Below, in pieces: positions 18,762-28,954 of a stretch of 64,000 bases of DNA. A program made the position numbers and the translations under genes. Source of the stretch: Lentibacillus sp. CBA3610 (GTDB taxonomy: Bacteria; Bacillota; Bacilli; Bacillales; Amphibacillaceae); NCBI RefSeq assembly GCF_013373365.1, contig NZ_CP035925.1, positions 2,046,001 through 2,110,000 of the forward strand, read 5' to 3'. The notes under the pieces were generated by a model. The model was not told where the DNA came from, ran no database searches, and worked only from the letters and a program-made list of their open reading frames with translations. The number at the start of each line of letters is the position of its first letter. Position 1 is the first letter of the stretch.

Positions 18762-20121
18762 TTAATGAAAACCTCCCCGTTGTTCATTTGAGTAATGGCT
18801 TGGACCGCCTGTACCATCGCTCAGTTTGCCGTATGGAAAAAAACGACTTCCCTTTTCCTGTAGTATCTTCGACTTCTGCCGGCTCTTCCGGCAATTTGTA
18901 CAAGCGCTGCCTCGTCGAAAACGTGTGCCCGCATCCAGAACCACTACATCAACGGATGGAAAGGTGACGCCGCGTTCCAAAATCGTCGTGGTCACTAAAA
19001 TTTGATAGGTTTTATCTCTGAACTGCTGGACCTTTTCTTCACGATCATGATCGGATGCATAGACTGGCTTAACCGTATTGCCGGAAAGGCTGGCAGATAG
19101 TTTTGAGTCAAACTTTCGGCCAGTCTAATTGTCGGGACAAAAATCAGCAATTGCCGGCCTGGGTTTTTCCCGGTTAGCAAACCACCTGAAAAATGATAGG
19201 AGGCCCGGGATCTGCAAGTCTTAATGGTATAACACACATGTGAAAAACCGGGTACAGGAAGGGGATGTTCATGAAAGCGTTGGGGACGAATACATGCGGC
19301 AATTTCTTCCCGGCCATGCGCGTTTATATTCTTGTCTTGGCGTAGCCGTTAAATAAATGGTGGTACTGTTTCCCTTTTTGCCACGGTCAACAGCAAATGG
19401 GAGTGTTGGTCTTTCGTAAACGGAAAGGCATCGACTTCATCGATATAATCACATCAAATGCATGTTTGAAACGGGAGCAGCTGTGTGTTGTGGCAATGAT
19501 GAGCTGTGAGGTTCCATCCTTTTCCAGGCTTCCACCATACAAACCCTGTATATAAATACCTGTAAAAGCTTCACGCAGCCGTGGCAGCAATTCGCGAACA
19601 ACATCCGTTCTGGGCGTGGCAATACAAATACGTTTACCCAGTTTTAAGGCTTCGGTTATGCCAGGAAAAAGCATCTCTGTTTTGCCTGCACCGCAAACCG
19701 CCCAAGTAAGTATTTCCTTTTCACCACTATCAATTGCCTGAATGATGCGATTGGCAGCCGTCTCCTGTGGCAGGGTCAATTCCCCGCTCCATGTACAGGC
19801 ATTAGCGTAAACGGGCCAGTCTGGTTCAGGGCCGGTCCATTCATACAATGGCAAACATTCCATCACCCGGCCCATCTCAATACATTTCCGGCAATAAACA
19901 TGTGATGTTTTGCAATGATAACAGGGAATGTCTCCGAATAACGATTGTTTTTGATTACCACAGCGCTGACATTGATACATAGACCATTTCTTTAGGATAG
20001 AAACTTTGGGGGTGAAATAATTAGCATTCAGCAGGTGTTCAAATAAGGGGTCATCAATAAGAATCTCACGTCGCAGCAGAAGTTTTCCTGCATAACGTTG
20101 CGATAGTTCAGTATAATCCAT
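18762..20121 (-). pseudogene. comFA: comFA (DNA uptake helicase), frameshifted
   Basis: ComFA is a DEAD-type ATPase at the membrane that drives single-stranded DNA import. The N-terminal half is open from 20121 (MDYTELSQRYAGK) and shows the four-Cys zinc motif (CQRCGNQ, CYHC, CRKC) and Walker A VCGAGKTE. A base is lost inside the Walker B region near 19440: IDEVDAFPF can be read only in the other frame. Scattered pieces follow, and ITTTILERGVTFPSVDVVVLDAG, helicase motif V/VI, is near 18960. The whole C-terminal helicase half is unreadable as one protein. Confidence 0.85.
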
Positions 20122-20199
20122 TGCTTCACGCTCCAACTGAGTTAATAGGAAAGATAAGTGGAAGGGAGGAACCGGCCCGGACAGCCGATCCTGTTCTTT

Positions 20200-21031
20200 C
20201 GTTGTGTGACGATTATATACCCAGCATGCACCGAGAGCACCTCACCAAGATGTGTCCGATACAGGACCGAAATAACTGATCATCGTGTCCATATTCGGAT
20301 AGTCAGCATCGAACTTTTCCTTAAGCTCGAGTGCTGCTCCTTATTAGCATGAATAAAGACGACTTTAGTTCTTTCCTTGTTTGCATCTTCTCAAGCATGC
20401 CCATAATCCGTTTAATGCTTTTTACGCGTCCGGATTTTCTCAAATGGCACATTGTTTATCAACAAAATGGAGTACGGTTTAACCTGCAGCAGACTCCCGA
20501 CAATCGCCTGGGCACCATTCAGCCGACCGCCGCGCTGCAAATGGCTTAAGTCATCAGCCATGAAATAAGCCCGGATGGTTTTTTTTATGTCATCAAGGCG
20601 GTTAATAATTTCTTCCGGGGATTTTCCTGCTTGTGACAGCTCTGCCGCCTCAAGCACATAAAAACCCTGGCCCATGCAGCTGAGCTCCGAATCGTACGGG
20701 TAAACATCAATTCCTTCGACCATTTCTCCCGCACTGAGAACTGCCTGATATGTACCGCTTATGCCACTGGATAAATGAACCGAGATGACCGCATCATAAT
20801 CGCCTGCAAGTTCCTCCAGCTTTTCAGTTATCATACCAATTGACGGCTGTGATGTTTTCGGCAGTTCGTCGGCTTCTTTAACTTTCTGATAAATTCCTCC
20901 GTTGTGATATCAATTCCTTCACGGTAAAGATGTCTCGCCAAACACAACACTCAGCGGACATATGAACATTGTACCGGTCTATTAATTCTAGGAATGTAGG
21001 ATGTGCTATCAGACATTACAGCAATTTTCAT
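20200..21031 (-). pseudogene. degV: degV (fatty acid-binding DegV family), frameshifted
   Basis: DegV proteins bind fatty acids for the FakB-type phosphorylation route. The start MKIAVMSDSTSYIP is at 21031; the frame then breaks within about 20 codons. The middle is open (VISVHLSSGISGTYQAVLSAGE, DLSHLQRGGRLNGAQAIVGSLLQVKPYS) and breaks again near 20410; a C-terminal piece LKEKFDADYPNMDTMISYFGPV lies near 20280. The order degU-degV-comFA is that of B. subtilis, so this is a dead resident gene. Confidence 0.82.
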
Positions 21032-21100
21032 CGCTAACCTTCTCCTCATACTTGTACTATTTGCTATCATTTTACATCAATTGTGACAAAAATGCATCAT

Positions 21101-21159
21101 GAAAAAACGCTGACGCGTCTCAGATTCGGCGAGTTCGATTTCAGTATTGAAAACGTCAT
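21101..21159. repeat. Dispersed 95-bp repeat, copy A (internally deleted)
   Basis: Begins GAAAAAACGCTGACGCGTCT and ends ATTGAAAACGTCAT as in the other copies, but lacks the CAGAGGTCAGAGGTCGG section. Same orientation as copies B and C. Confidence 0.75.
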
Positions 21160-21186
21160 TTGAAATATTTTATTCTATTTGATCTT

Positions 21187-21222
21187 AAAAAACTCTGCAG
21201 CCAAAAGACTGCAGAGTTTTTT
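21187..21222 (-). terminator. Strong bidirectional terminator, original end of degSU
   Basis: AAAACTCTGCAG and CTGCAGAGTTTT form a 12-bp stem with T runs on both strands. It lies between degV and the transposon pile-up. Because degU normally sits next to degV, I infer that it once closed the degS-degU operon before the insertion separated them by 3.8 kb. Confidence 0.8.
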
Positions 21223-21422
21223 AGATTTTGTGTAAAGCAGGTGAAAACCTAGGAGTCTTGGACAAAAGTTTTCTTTAAAAAAACGCCCGGGTTTTCATTT
21301 TGGCTTGTTTAATGTAAGAATTAGAGGACATTTAAAAAAGGCACACCAAATAAGCTTCACTATGTTATTTTTTAATTTCTTGAGCGAAACGTTATTCACC
21401 TCCTCTCATTAAGTCTGCTTTA

Positions 21423-23117
21423 TTAGCCGGTATCCTTGTATAATTGTTCCTTCTGGTGGACGGTTTCATGATACGACGGACTGTTAAAGTAGACTTTCAC
21501 GATTTTCCGGATATTGTGCATGACGCAGTGCAATTTGAATTCACGTGAAGCATTGTCCATCCCACGTCCATGCATCTGTTTCCACTCATCCTGCACTTGA
21601 ATGTTGCCCCATACAGGTTCCGGGACGCTTTTTCTCTGTTTCAGAATTTCTTTACCTTTCTCACTGTCAGCCTCGCTTTCGCTCTTCCCTGATAGGGTCA
21701 TTTTCCATATTCCCTTCTATTTCCGAATACCGTCCTTTTGCTTTCGTACAGTGCGGGCTAAGCGGGCAGGACTGGCAGGCTTCTTTATTGCTGTATTCTC
21801 CAATCTTTCCTGATTTCTTTTGTTTTCTGCCGTGAAAAGCATCTGGCCCTCTGGGCAGGTGTAGGTATCACTCTGTGCATCATACGCAAACTTATCCTTG
21901 GCATACGGGGATTTCGCTACGGCGTACGAGGCATAAAAGTCCGTCCCTTTCCTTCTCATGAAAGCAATATTATTGGCTGAGAAAAAACCGGCATCGGCGC
22001 CGGCTTGTATGTCTTTTAACGAGCCGCACATTTTTTCCGCATGTTCCAACGTTGGTTGTAACCCAAGTTGATCGGAAGCATTGTTGCTTGTTATGTGCAC
22101 CAAGGATAATATGCGCTTTGACATCAACCCAGGCGAGATGGTTGTAACATTGCTGCACACCATGGTGTTTCGTAAGCATGGATACTTGAATCTGGATCTG
22201 TAAATTGATTTTGTTTTCCTGGTGGGATCTTTTTATTCCCATTTTCCTCTTGCCACTTTTGCTCCAGTGTTGTTTTTGCCTGTTCCATCGTGTGAATTCG
22301 ATCCTGTGTAAATGCGACGTCGTTCAAGACATCCACTGTCAGTTCAAATGATTCCGCTGGCACATCATTTAAAACAGGGCAACTGGATTTTAACACTTCT
22401 TCATCGTAACCATGCTTTCGTTTCGGTTTCCCTCTACCTCTGAATCGAGTTGAATACTGCTGTTCCTTTTGTTGTAATTCTGATTGATGCTGTTTCCGCA
22501 AAAGACGCTGCACTTGCTCCGCCTGTTCATGTATACAAGCCTCAGCTTATGGTCCGGCATCTGCTCCACTTCATCTATGTATGGTTTAATAACGTCATAT
22601 AATGCTTCCATATCGTTTGTTTGGCGATCGATTTTCTTTGTCAGGTGCTCATAACTCATCGCTTTGTGCTTCGAGGCATTGGCTTTGACTTTTGTACCAT
22701 CAATATGCATGCGTTGTCGGCCAATCAGGGACAACCTTCACAGATTCCAATGACTTTGAAATGAAAAGGCGGTCCACTTCAGCCAAAAAAGAGCATCTAT
22801 CGTCGTTCTACTTGTTTTATAACTTGGCATACGCATGCCGGATAATATCCACTGTGCGCCAATACTGTCCTCGGCAAACCGACAGATCTTCTGAGCTGCA
22901 TAATGTCCATGGTACATGGCGTAAAAAATAACAGCCGTTACGATACGGCGGGTGTAAGGTGGCGCCCCCATTCGTAAGCGTTCATAGTAGGTCAGATCCA
23001 ACTCCTCTGCCAAGTACGAAAAGAACCGGCAGCATGTGGCTATGTTCAAATTCTTGTCCTGTAATAATTCCTGGAAAAGAACATCTGATTAGGGCATCGG
23101 GGTTTCGTTTGTGCCAT
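21423..23117 (-). pseudogene. IS1182-family transposase, heavily frameshifted
   Basis: Start likely at 23117 (MAQTKPRCPNQMFF) with GAGGAGA upstream. Pieces in order: LDLTYYERLRMGAPPYTRR, AAQKICRFAEDSIGAQWILSGM, RMHIDGTKVKANASKHKAMSYEHL, a Lys/Glu/Gln-rich middle, FTDPDSSIHAY, LKDIQAGADAGFFSANNIAF, YTCPEGQMLF and a C-terminal EFKLHCVMHNIRKIVK. These are the hallmarks of the IS1182 transposase, but at least five frame breaks are present. Confidence 0.85.
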
Positions 23118-23293
23118 TTAATCTCTCCTCGTTTTTTGAGATTCCAACGAAAGAGTGGCAGCACTGAAGAGTAAAAATTTTTCGAGCTAATACGACCTAA
23201 AATATGAAAAACATGGTATATAATATAATTACGAGAAGCCTATTATACCGCATATTTTTAGGGGATTTTTAAGATGTAACGAGAAAAATAAAA

Positions 23294-24602
23294 AGAAACA
23301 TGGAAAAGGTGAAATTATTTTTCGAGCTCAATGAAATTCAGGAAAACACTTTTTTAAAGATTTGCAAACATAATGAAACATTGTCTCTGATCCACGCCAT
23401 CAAAAGCTATATCGATATGGGTGCGATATCCTTCTTTTCATGATCATCCTGAAAAAATGTTATGTGACCTGAAAAGCATTGCGATCGATGACGAATCAAT
23501 CAACAAAGATGAATGTAATGTCAACATCAAAAAGGCGTTGAACATTGGAAACCTTGGAGGAATTACCACATTACGACACCATCATGACTTCCTCTCGCGC
23601 TTGGAAACCGGATTGAACTGCGTAAACATACGACTTATATGATCAGGGAGTTATGAAAAAGAAGGTGTTTTTGAAGATGGCCGTATTGGCGGCAAGTATT
23701 GGGCGATTATTATTGATGGGACCGGGTTATTTCACGTTCAATCAGAAAGCATTGCGGATCATTGCTTGAGGCGGGAAATACAAAGACGAAGAAGGAATGT
23801 CGAAAAAGACTGTTTACATGCATCATGTTCCTGGAGGCGAAACTGGTTGTTGGCAAAATATGGTTTTTCAGTGTTGATTCCGAGTTTATTGAGATGAGTC
23901 AGAAAGAGGTCCCAAACAGGACTGTGAATTAAATGCGTTTTATCGTATGGCTTCCCGATTAAATCAAACATTTAAGAGGCTGCCATCTGCATTATTGCCG
24001 ATAGTCTGTATGCATGTGAGAAAACGTATTTAAAACCTGTCATAACAACCATTGGAAGTTCCTGTTACGCTTTAAAGAAGACCGCATCAAAAAGCATCAG
24101 TGAAGAGTTTCATGCGTTGATAAAGATGGAAAGAGACTAATGGAAAGGGCAGCAGAGACAAGATCGTTGGTTAATCACATTGCGTATAATGATTGGACAT
24201 TCATGTATTGGAAGGTAACGATCAAACGGCAGATTGGCCAAAGCGTTTCATGTTTTTTGACCGATATCAAAAAATCACGGATAAAAACTGTCGAAAGCTT
24301 CTCTATGCAGGGCAGAAAGCCGCTGGAAGAATTGAAATGAAGTTTCACAGACAAAGCATATCCATATCATATCGAACATGCATCAAGCCATGATTACACG
24401 GCCATGAAGAACCATTATCTTTTGACACAAATAACGGATATTTTGATGCAGCTATTTGAAAATGGCTCAAACATACTTAAGCGTGTCAAAAAGACGGCAA
24501 AAGAAATATCCTCAAATCTGTTAGAGACCATCAGAACAAAACGACTAACAGACGAGGATATAACGAAAATGGTAAAACCTATACAGGTGCGGTTCACCTG
24601 AT
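23294..24602 (+). pseudogene. Second transposase remnant, family not identified
   Basis: Plus-strand fragments join across frameshifts: MEKVKLFFELNEIQENTF, HDHPEKMLCDLKSIAIDDESINKDE, FEDGRIGGKYWAIIIDGTGLFHF (a likely first catalytic Asp), VPKQDCELNAFYRMASRLNQTFKRLP, RFKEDRIK, and the C-terminus MKNHYLLTQITDILMQLFENG. It has the look of a DDE transposase with a Walker-like order D..D..E, but I cannot name its family. An 11-bp inverted repeat (AAAGCACTCTT, 24847-24857 and 24899-24909) lies just after it and may belong to its end. Confidence 0.7.
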
Positions 24603-25048
24603 AGATTCATTATAGCAAAGGATGTGATGCCAAGCAAAGAAATCTATTTGTGTAAAGTTTTCAAAAAATTATCCCCTGAAAATTCGGCTTCTCTTTTTTG
24701 GTAAAATAGGAGAAAAATAATTTCCGAATATTCAGTGTTTAATATAGTGAATTTCAAGAAACAAGTGATATGAAAATAAATTTAATCCTCAGTGCTGGAA
24801 GAGTGGCTACTGTGGCGTTTTTAAACAAAATAAGTACAATGAAATCAAAGCACTCTTCGTTGGGTTTGTTTTTCTCTCAAAAAACATTGTACCATTAAAA
24901 GAGTGCTTTTTCTATGGTTAAAACCTTATAAACCCTGCATTGAAAGGGTATTAGGCGATTTCATCCAAAGCATATTTAAAGCAATTTTAATCACTTATCG
25001 AATATACATTATTTTACATAAATTACGGCATACTTCTGTCCAAGGCTC

Positions 25049-25747
25049 CTAGGTGTTCACCTCGACCCAGCCTTTGCGAATAGCTGAAACGACTGCCTGC
25101 GTACGATCATTCACATTCATTTTTTGTAAAATATTGCTAACGTGATTTTTGACTGTTTTTTCACTGATATATAACCTTTCTGCGACACCACGATTGCTTT
25201 TCCCGTCTGCCAACAGCTGCAGAACTTCACATTCACGACGTGTAAGCAAGTGGAGTGGTTTATAATATTCAACTGTGCTTTCACCCACTCCCACCGTTGC
25301 TACGTTTTCCTGAGCCAGACGGCGGTACTCCTGCACCAGGTTATGTGTTATTTTCGGATGGAGATAGGAACCACCTTCACGAACAACTTTAATCGCCTCT
25401 ATCAAGGCATCTGAATCCATTTCCTTCAGCAGATAACCCTGTGCGCCCGTTTTCAAAGCATGTGTCACATAATTCTCATCATCGTGTATCGAAAGGATAA
25501 TGACATTCGTATTCGGGAATTTCCGCACGAGGTCTGAGGTAGCCTGAACACCATTTAATTTGGGCATATTGATATCCATCAGCACAACATCCGGTCTATG
25601 TTTCCGGACCAATTTAGAGGCAACATTACCATCGTCGCCTTCAGCAACAACTTCAAAAGAGGCTTCAAAATCAAGAATCCGTTTGACCCCTTCACGAAAT
25701 AACTTATGGTCATCAATCAATACAATTTTCGTTAATTTTTCACTCAT
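25049..25747 (-). CDS. degU: Response regulator DegU
   Basis: Partner of DegS; controls exoenzymes, motility, competence and biofilm genes. Receiver domain about 1-120 with the phosphorylated Asp in VVLMDINMP (about residue 56), then a LuxR-type HTH ([40 protein letters not shown], about 165-215). Start ATG at 25747 has GGGAGGAAC upstream. The last residues are GWVEVNT and the stop codon is part of the inserted element's inverted end, so the tail may be slightly altered from the ancestral one. Confidence 0.96.
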   Translation of the reverse strand: MSEKLTKIVLIDDHKLFREGVKRILDFEASFEVVAEGDDGNVASKLVRKHRPDVVLMDINMPKLNGVQATSDLVRKFPNTNVIILSIHDDENYVTHALKTGAQGYLLKEMDSDALIEAIKVVREGGSYLHPKITHNLVQEYRRLAQENVATVGVGESTVEYYKPLHLLTRRECEVLQLLADGKSNRGVAERLYISEKTVKNHVSNILQKMNVNDRTQAVVSAIRKGWVEVNT

Positions 25748-25875
25748 CAATTGTTCCTCCCAAATTATTACTCTATTAAATATAAGGTTACCCTATTACA
25801 TTTATGTATCAATTCCGCTTACTTTCTATATCGTAATAATATAAGTATACTTTAAATGTTCTAAAATAAAAAATT

Positions 25876-27015
25876 TTACGAGACCTTGTATGGCACCTGT
25901 ATCATGATTGTTGTTCCTTTACCAATCGTTGAGTTTATCGAAAGCGTTCCATCCAGCATTTCCACACGTTCCCTCATACCAATTAAACCAAACGTCTTTT
26001 CTTGTTTTAACGCGGGATCGAATCCTTTTCCGTCATCCTTGATCATCATCGCAATAATGGATTCATTTATTTCCAGTTTCACTTTGATTAATGATGCTTC
26101 AGCATGTTTAACCGCGTTCTGTAACGCTTCCTGCATTAAGCGGAAAAAAGCAATTTCATATTTTTGATGTAACCGTTCTTCTTTCCCGACCGGTGTGAAT
26201 TCAATATCGATATCATTGTAGTCAGCAATCGTTGCAACATATTTTTTAATCGTTGGAACCAATCCCAGGTCATCCAATGCCATAGGCCGGAGATCATATA
26301 TAATACGACGGACTTCATATAAGGACGAACGGATCATTTTCCGGACACTCTTGACCTCACCGAGTGCTTCATTTACCGTGCCTTCACGGAAGGTTCGGTC
26401 AACCAGCTCTGAACGGAGCAGGATATTTGCCAGCATCTGAGCTGGGCCATCATGGATTTCCCGGGATATTTTCCGTCGTTCATCCTCCTGTGCCTCAATA
26501 ATTTTCAGTCCGAATTCCTGTTTTTCTTTTGCTTCTTCAATCATTTCATTGACTTGTCTGAAATCATCGTTCAGGTAAGTGAGAATGACAGATATTTTAC
26601 TGGCCAGCCCTTCTGCACGTTCAATTGTCTGATCCAGTGTCATCAAGCGTCGATCGAGTTCATCACGTTTATCACGCAGAACCTTTTCTTCCCGGCGCGC
26701 AATAGCAAGTTCTGTCTGCATGGCATGGGTCTTTTCATAAACTTCCCGGATTTCAGATTCTGAATAACGGTCAAATTCCCTGCTGACCTCTGATAAACGC
26801 TGCCTTGAATAGCGTACTTTCTGTTCCAGCTCATCTCCGTTATTAATATGGCTGATGACCTTCTCTCTTGTTCCCTGTAGTTCCGTTTGCAGCTGTTCAT
26901 ACTCGGTACGCGCTTCTTCGCCGATGTTGAAAATTTCATCTTTGCTGTTTTGGACCACTTCAATCATTTCATCAATGACATAATCCAACGTTTTTTCTTC
27001 CAGCTTGTGTGCCAT
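25876..27015 (-). CDS. degS: Cytoplasmic sensor histidine kinase DegS
   Basis: Soluble HisKA_3 kinase that phosphorylates DegU. Residues 1-160 are a long coiled-coil sensor domain (DegS N-terminal family), followed by the phosphoacceptor His in REIHDGPAQMLANILLRSELVD (about 190) and a GHKL ATPase domain with NAVKHAEAS (N box) and DDGKGFDP (G1 box). Length 379 is typical. No membrane segment. It lies upstream of degU with a 128-bp gap, as in B. subtilis. Confidence 0.97.
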   Translation of the reverse strand: MAHKLEEKTLDYVIDEMIEVVQNSKDEIFNIGEEARTEYEQLQTELQGTREKVISHINNGDELEQKVRYSRQRLSEVSREFDRYSESEIREVYEKTHAMQTELAIARREEKVLRDKRDELDRRLMTLDQTIERAEGLASKISVILTYLNDDFRQVNEMIEEAKEKQEFGLKIIEAQEDERRKISREIHDGPAQMLANILLRSELVDRTFREGTVNEALGEVKSVRKMIRSSLYEVRRIIYDLRPMALDDLGLVPTIKKYVATIADYNDIDIEFTPVGKEERLHQKYEIAFFRLMQEALQNAVKHAEASLIKVKLEINESIIAMMIKDDGKGFDPALKQEKTFGLIGMRERVEMLDGTLSINSTIGKGTTIMIQVPYKVS

Positions 27016-27341
27016 ATATTCCCACCAACCTATGTTATAATTATTCGAAGCCCGTTAATATTTTATAGGGGGCTTAATGCTTACTTTTAGATACTATTCA
27101 AAAATACGGGTAAAATCGATTCATCAAATCGTATGATCAGCAACAATACAGGCGTTACTGCGGACAAGGAAGACATCAGATATATACATCGGACGAAAAA
27201 ATGCCTTGCTTTACATGGACATCGGAACCCAGCCTGCTGAATCGTCCTGAACATCCGATGTCAGATAATCCCAGCCTGAAATTTTCAGATCTTACGTAAC
27301 CTATTATCTACTATAATATCTCCCGGGGGGTAAAAAGCAAC
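27016..27341. promoter_or_regulatory. Divergent promoter region of degS and yvyE
   Basis: Separates the leftward degS from the rightward yvyE. AT-rich near both starts; a short GATCAGCAACAATACAGGCG segment and the sequence to 27300 show no reading frame I would support. No clear operator seen. Confidence 0.4.
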
Positions 27342-27974
27342 ATGCTATCTAACTATTATACCGTAAAAAAGGAAGATTTTGATCAGTTAGTCATACAAAA
27401 GTCACGGTTTATCGGATATGTTAAACGTGTCGAAACTGAAGAAGAAGCACAGGATTTTGTTCAAAAAATCAAAAAGAAGCACCATGATGCAACGCACAAT
27501 TGTTCAGCCTATATGGTAGGCGAACATAATCAGGTCCAAAAGGCGAATGACGATGGAGAGCCGAACGGGACGGCCGGGGTACCGATTCTGGAAGTGTTGA
27601 AAAAACAGGATTTAAAAGACACCGCTGTTGTGGTGACACGCTATTTTGGCGGTATTAAACTTGGTGCCGGCGGCTTAATCCGTGCATACAGCAGCACAAC
27701 ATCACAAGCACTACAGACTGCCGGAGTGGTAGAGCGCAAGTTAATGAAAGGTTTTTCAATCGTTATCGACTATTCGTTACTCGGAAAACTTGAAAATGCT
27801 CTGCGTAATTCGGATTATATTTTAGATTCGATCAATTACCTCGATACAGTGGAATTTATTGTGTATGTTCCTGACGGCGAAGAAGCGGAATTCCGAAACT
27901 GGATAGTCGATCTCACCAGCGACAACGCAATATTTTCGGATAAAGGAACTGCTTATGTGGAGATTGATGTGTAA
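27342..27974 (+). CDS. yvyE: IMPACT/YigZ family protein YvyE
   Basis: Conserved protein of about 210 residues with an N-terminal UPF0029/IMPACT domain holding the family motif DDGEPNGTAGVPILEVL and VVVTRYFGGIKLGAGGLIRAY, and a C-terminal DUF1949-type domain. The family is linked to translation or stringent control, but its bacterial role is not settled. Ribosome site GGGGGG about ten bases before the ATG. First rightward gene next to degS, as in B. subtilis. Confidence 0.93.
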   Translation: MLSNYYTVKKEDFDQLVIQKSRFIGYVKRVETEEEAQDFVQKIKKKHHDATHNCSAYMVGEHNQVQKANDDGEPNGTAGVPILEVLKKQDLKDTAVVVTRYFGGIKLGAGGLIRAYSSTTSQALQTAGVVERKLMKGFSIVIDYSLLGKLENALRNSDYILDSINYLDTVEFIVYVPDGEEAEFRNWIVDLTSDNAIFSDKGTAYVEIDV

Positions 27975-28212
27975 CCGGGCGATGGTTTGAATTTCCGGCC
28001 CATGTTTTGATTCTCCGGCCCATGTTTTGATTCTCTGGCCCATGTTTTGATTCTCTGGCCCTGTTATTTTGATTTTTCTGCCGGCCCATGTTTTGATTCT
28101 CCGGCCCATGTTTTGATTCTCCGGCCCATGTTTTGATTCTCCGGCCCATGTTTTGATTCTCCGGCCCATGTTTTGATTCTCCGGCCCATGTTTTGATTCT
28201 CCGGCCCATGTT
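27975..28212. repeat. 20-bp tandem repeat array
   Basis: Unit CCGGCCCATGTTTTGATTCT. A degenerate first unit, three units to 28054 (the third starts CTGGCC), a 26-bp degenerate unit to 28080, six perfect units 28081-28200, and a 12-base partial unit. It lies between the convergent genes yvyE and nagB. There are no variable spacers, so this is not CRISPR. Confidence 0.95.
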
Positions 28213-28252
28213 GAGAAGAGGCACTGTCTCAAAGTTTCGACAGTGCCTCTTC
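28213..28252. terminator. Hairpin between tandem repeat and nagB end
   Basis: AAGAGGCACTGTC and GACAGTGCCTCTT form a 13-bp stem, part of which lies inside the last codons of nagB. Neither side has a real T run, so it may end transcription only weakly. Confidence 0.45.
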
Positions 28253-28954
28253 GTCTGCGATCAAAATAACATTTTCGTGCTTTTGCAGGACTGATGCCGG
28301 GAATTCCTCAGTAACCTCACCATTCACGAGCCGTTTAACAGCCTCAGCTTTTTTCTCACCGGATACGAGCAGCATGATTTGCCTGCTTTCCATAATCGTG
28401 CCAATCCCCATTGTCAACGCTTTTTTCGGTACATCATCCATGGACGTGAAAAAACGTGCATTGGCTTCCCGAGTTGACTCATCCAGCTCAACCACATGTG
28501 TACGGCTGTCAAAAAGCAGTCCCCGGCTCGTTAAAGCCGATATGGACCATTCAGCCCAGCCCCAATACTTGCAGATCAACATAGCCGGAATTCGAAATGC
28601 GTGCTTCATAATTTATCACATTCCTTTCCAAATCTCCACATCGCCATCGGCAGGGAAAGCATTCTCATCCGGCAGGTCAATATGGTTAAATAATTTTTCA
28701 TTCATATAATACCGGTAACTGTTTGGCTCATCAGCAGTAAGTCCGACATATTCATCAAGGTTAAATGTGGTAACTTTCTTAAATGAGACATTTCCTGCCT
28801 CGTATTGCTCAATCAACTGTTGGTAAAGGCCTTCCGGGGTGGAGCCCGTTGCAAGCCCCAACACTGATCTGTCTGATTTTTTCACCTGATCCATGACTAA
28901 TTCACAGGCTTTTTCACTCATTTCATCATAATTTTTTGCTTTAATGATTTCCAT
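28229..28954 (-). pseudogene. nagB: nagB (glucosamine-6-phosphate deaminase), frameshifted
   Basis: NagB converts glucosamine 6-phosphate to fructose 6-phosphate and ammonia. The start MEIIKAKNYDEMSEKACELV is at 28954, and LGLATGSTPEGLYQQL and FNLDEYVGLTADEPNSY are normal. The frame stops at IWKGM near 28616. The missing middle ([11 protein letters not shown], then [12 protein letters not shown]) can be read only by switching frames near 28580-28540, across at least two indels and a TGA. The C-terminal part [22 protein letters not shown] is open to 28229. The key catalytic Asp/His region GIGxNGHIGFNEP is destroyed. Confidence 0.85.

Larger units (their letters stand above)
21248..25053. mobile_element. 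Nested transposon block with matching inverted ends
   Basis: Left end CCTAGGAGTCTTGGACAAAA and right end (reverse strand) CCTAGGAGCCTTGGACAGAA match at 18 of 20 bases, and the next two also match. Inside lie a ruined IS1182-family transposase on the minus strand and a second ruined transposase on the plus strand. The simplest reading is one element inserted into the other. The right end overlaps the degU stop codon TAG. Confidence 0.6.

Noticed and set aside
17711-21031. Sequencing error as the cause of the clustered frameshifts
   Set aside because: Long genes on both sides are error-free, and stop codons and substitutions in the ruins exceed simple homopolymer slips. Raw reads would still be the final test.
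27975-28212. Tandem repeats as a CRISPR array
   Set aside because: Units are joined directly with no variable spacers, and no cas genes are present.
27822-28232. Minus-strand frames through the 20-bp tandem repeat (peptides of ENQNMG and KTWAGES repeats)
   Set aside because: The repeat length is not a multiple of three and the open frames exist only because the unit lacks stops; no ribosome site or conservation.
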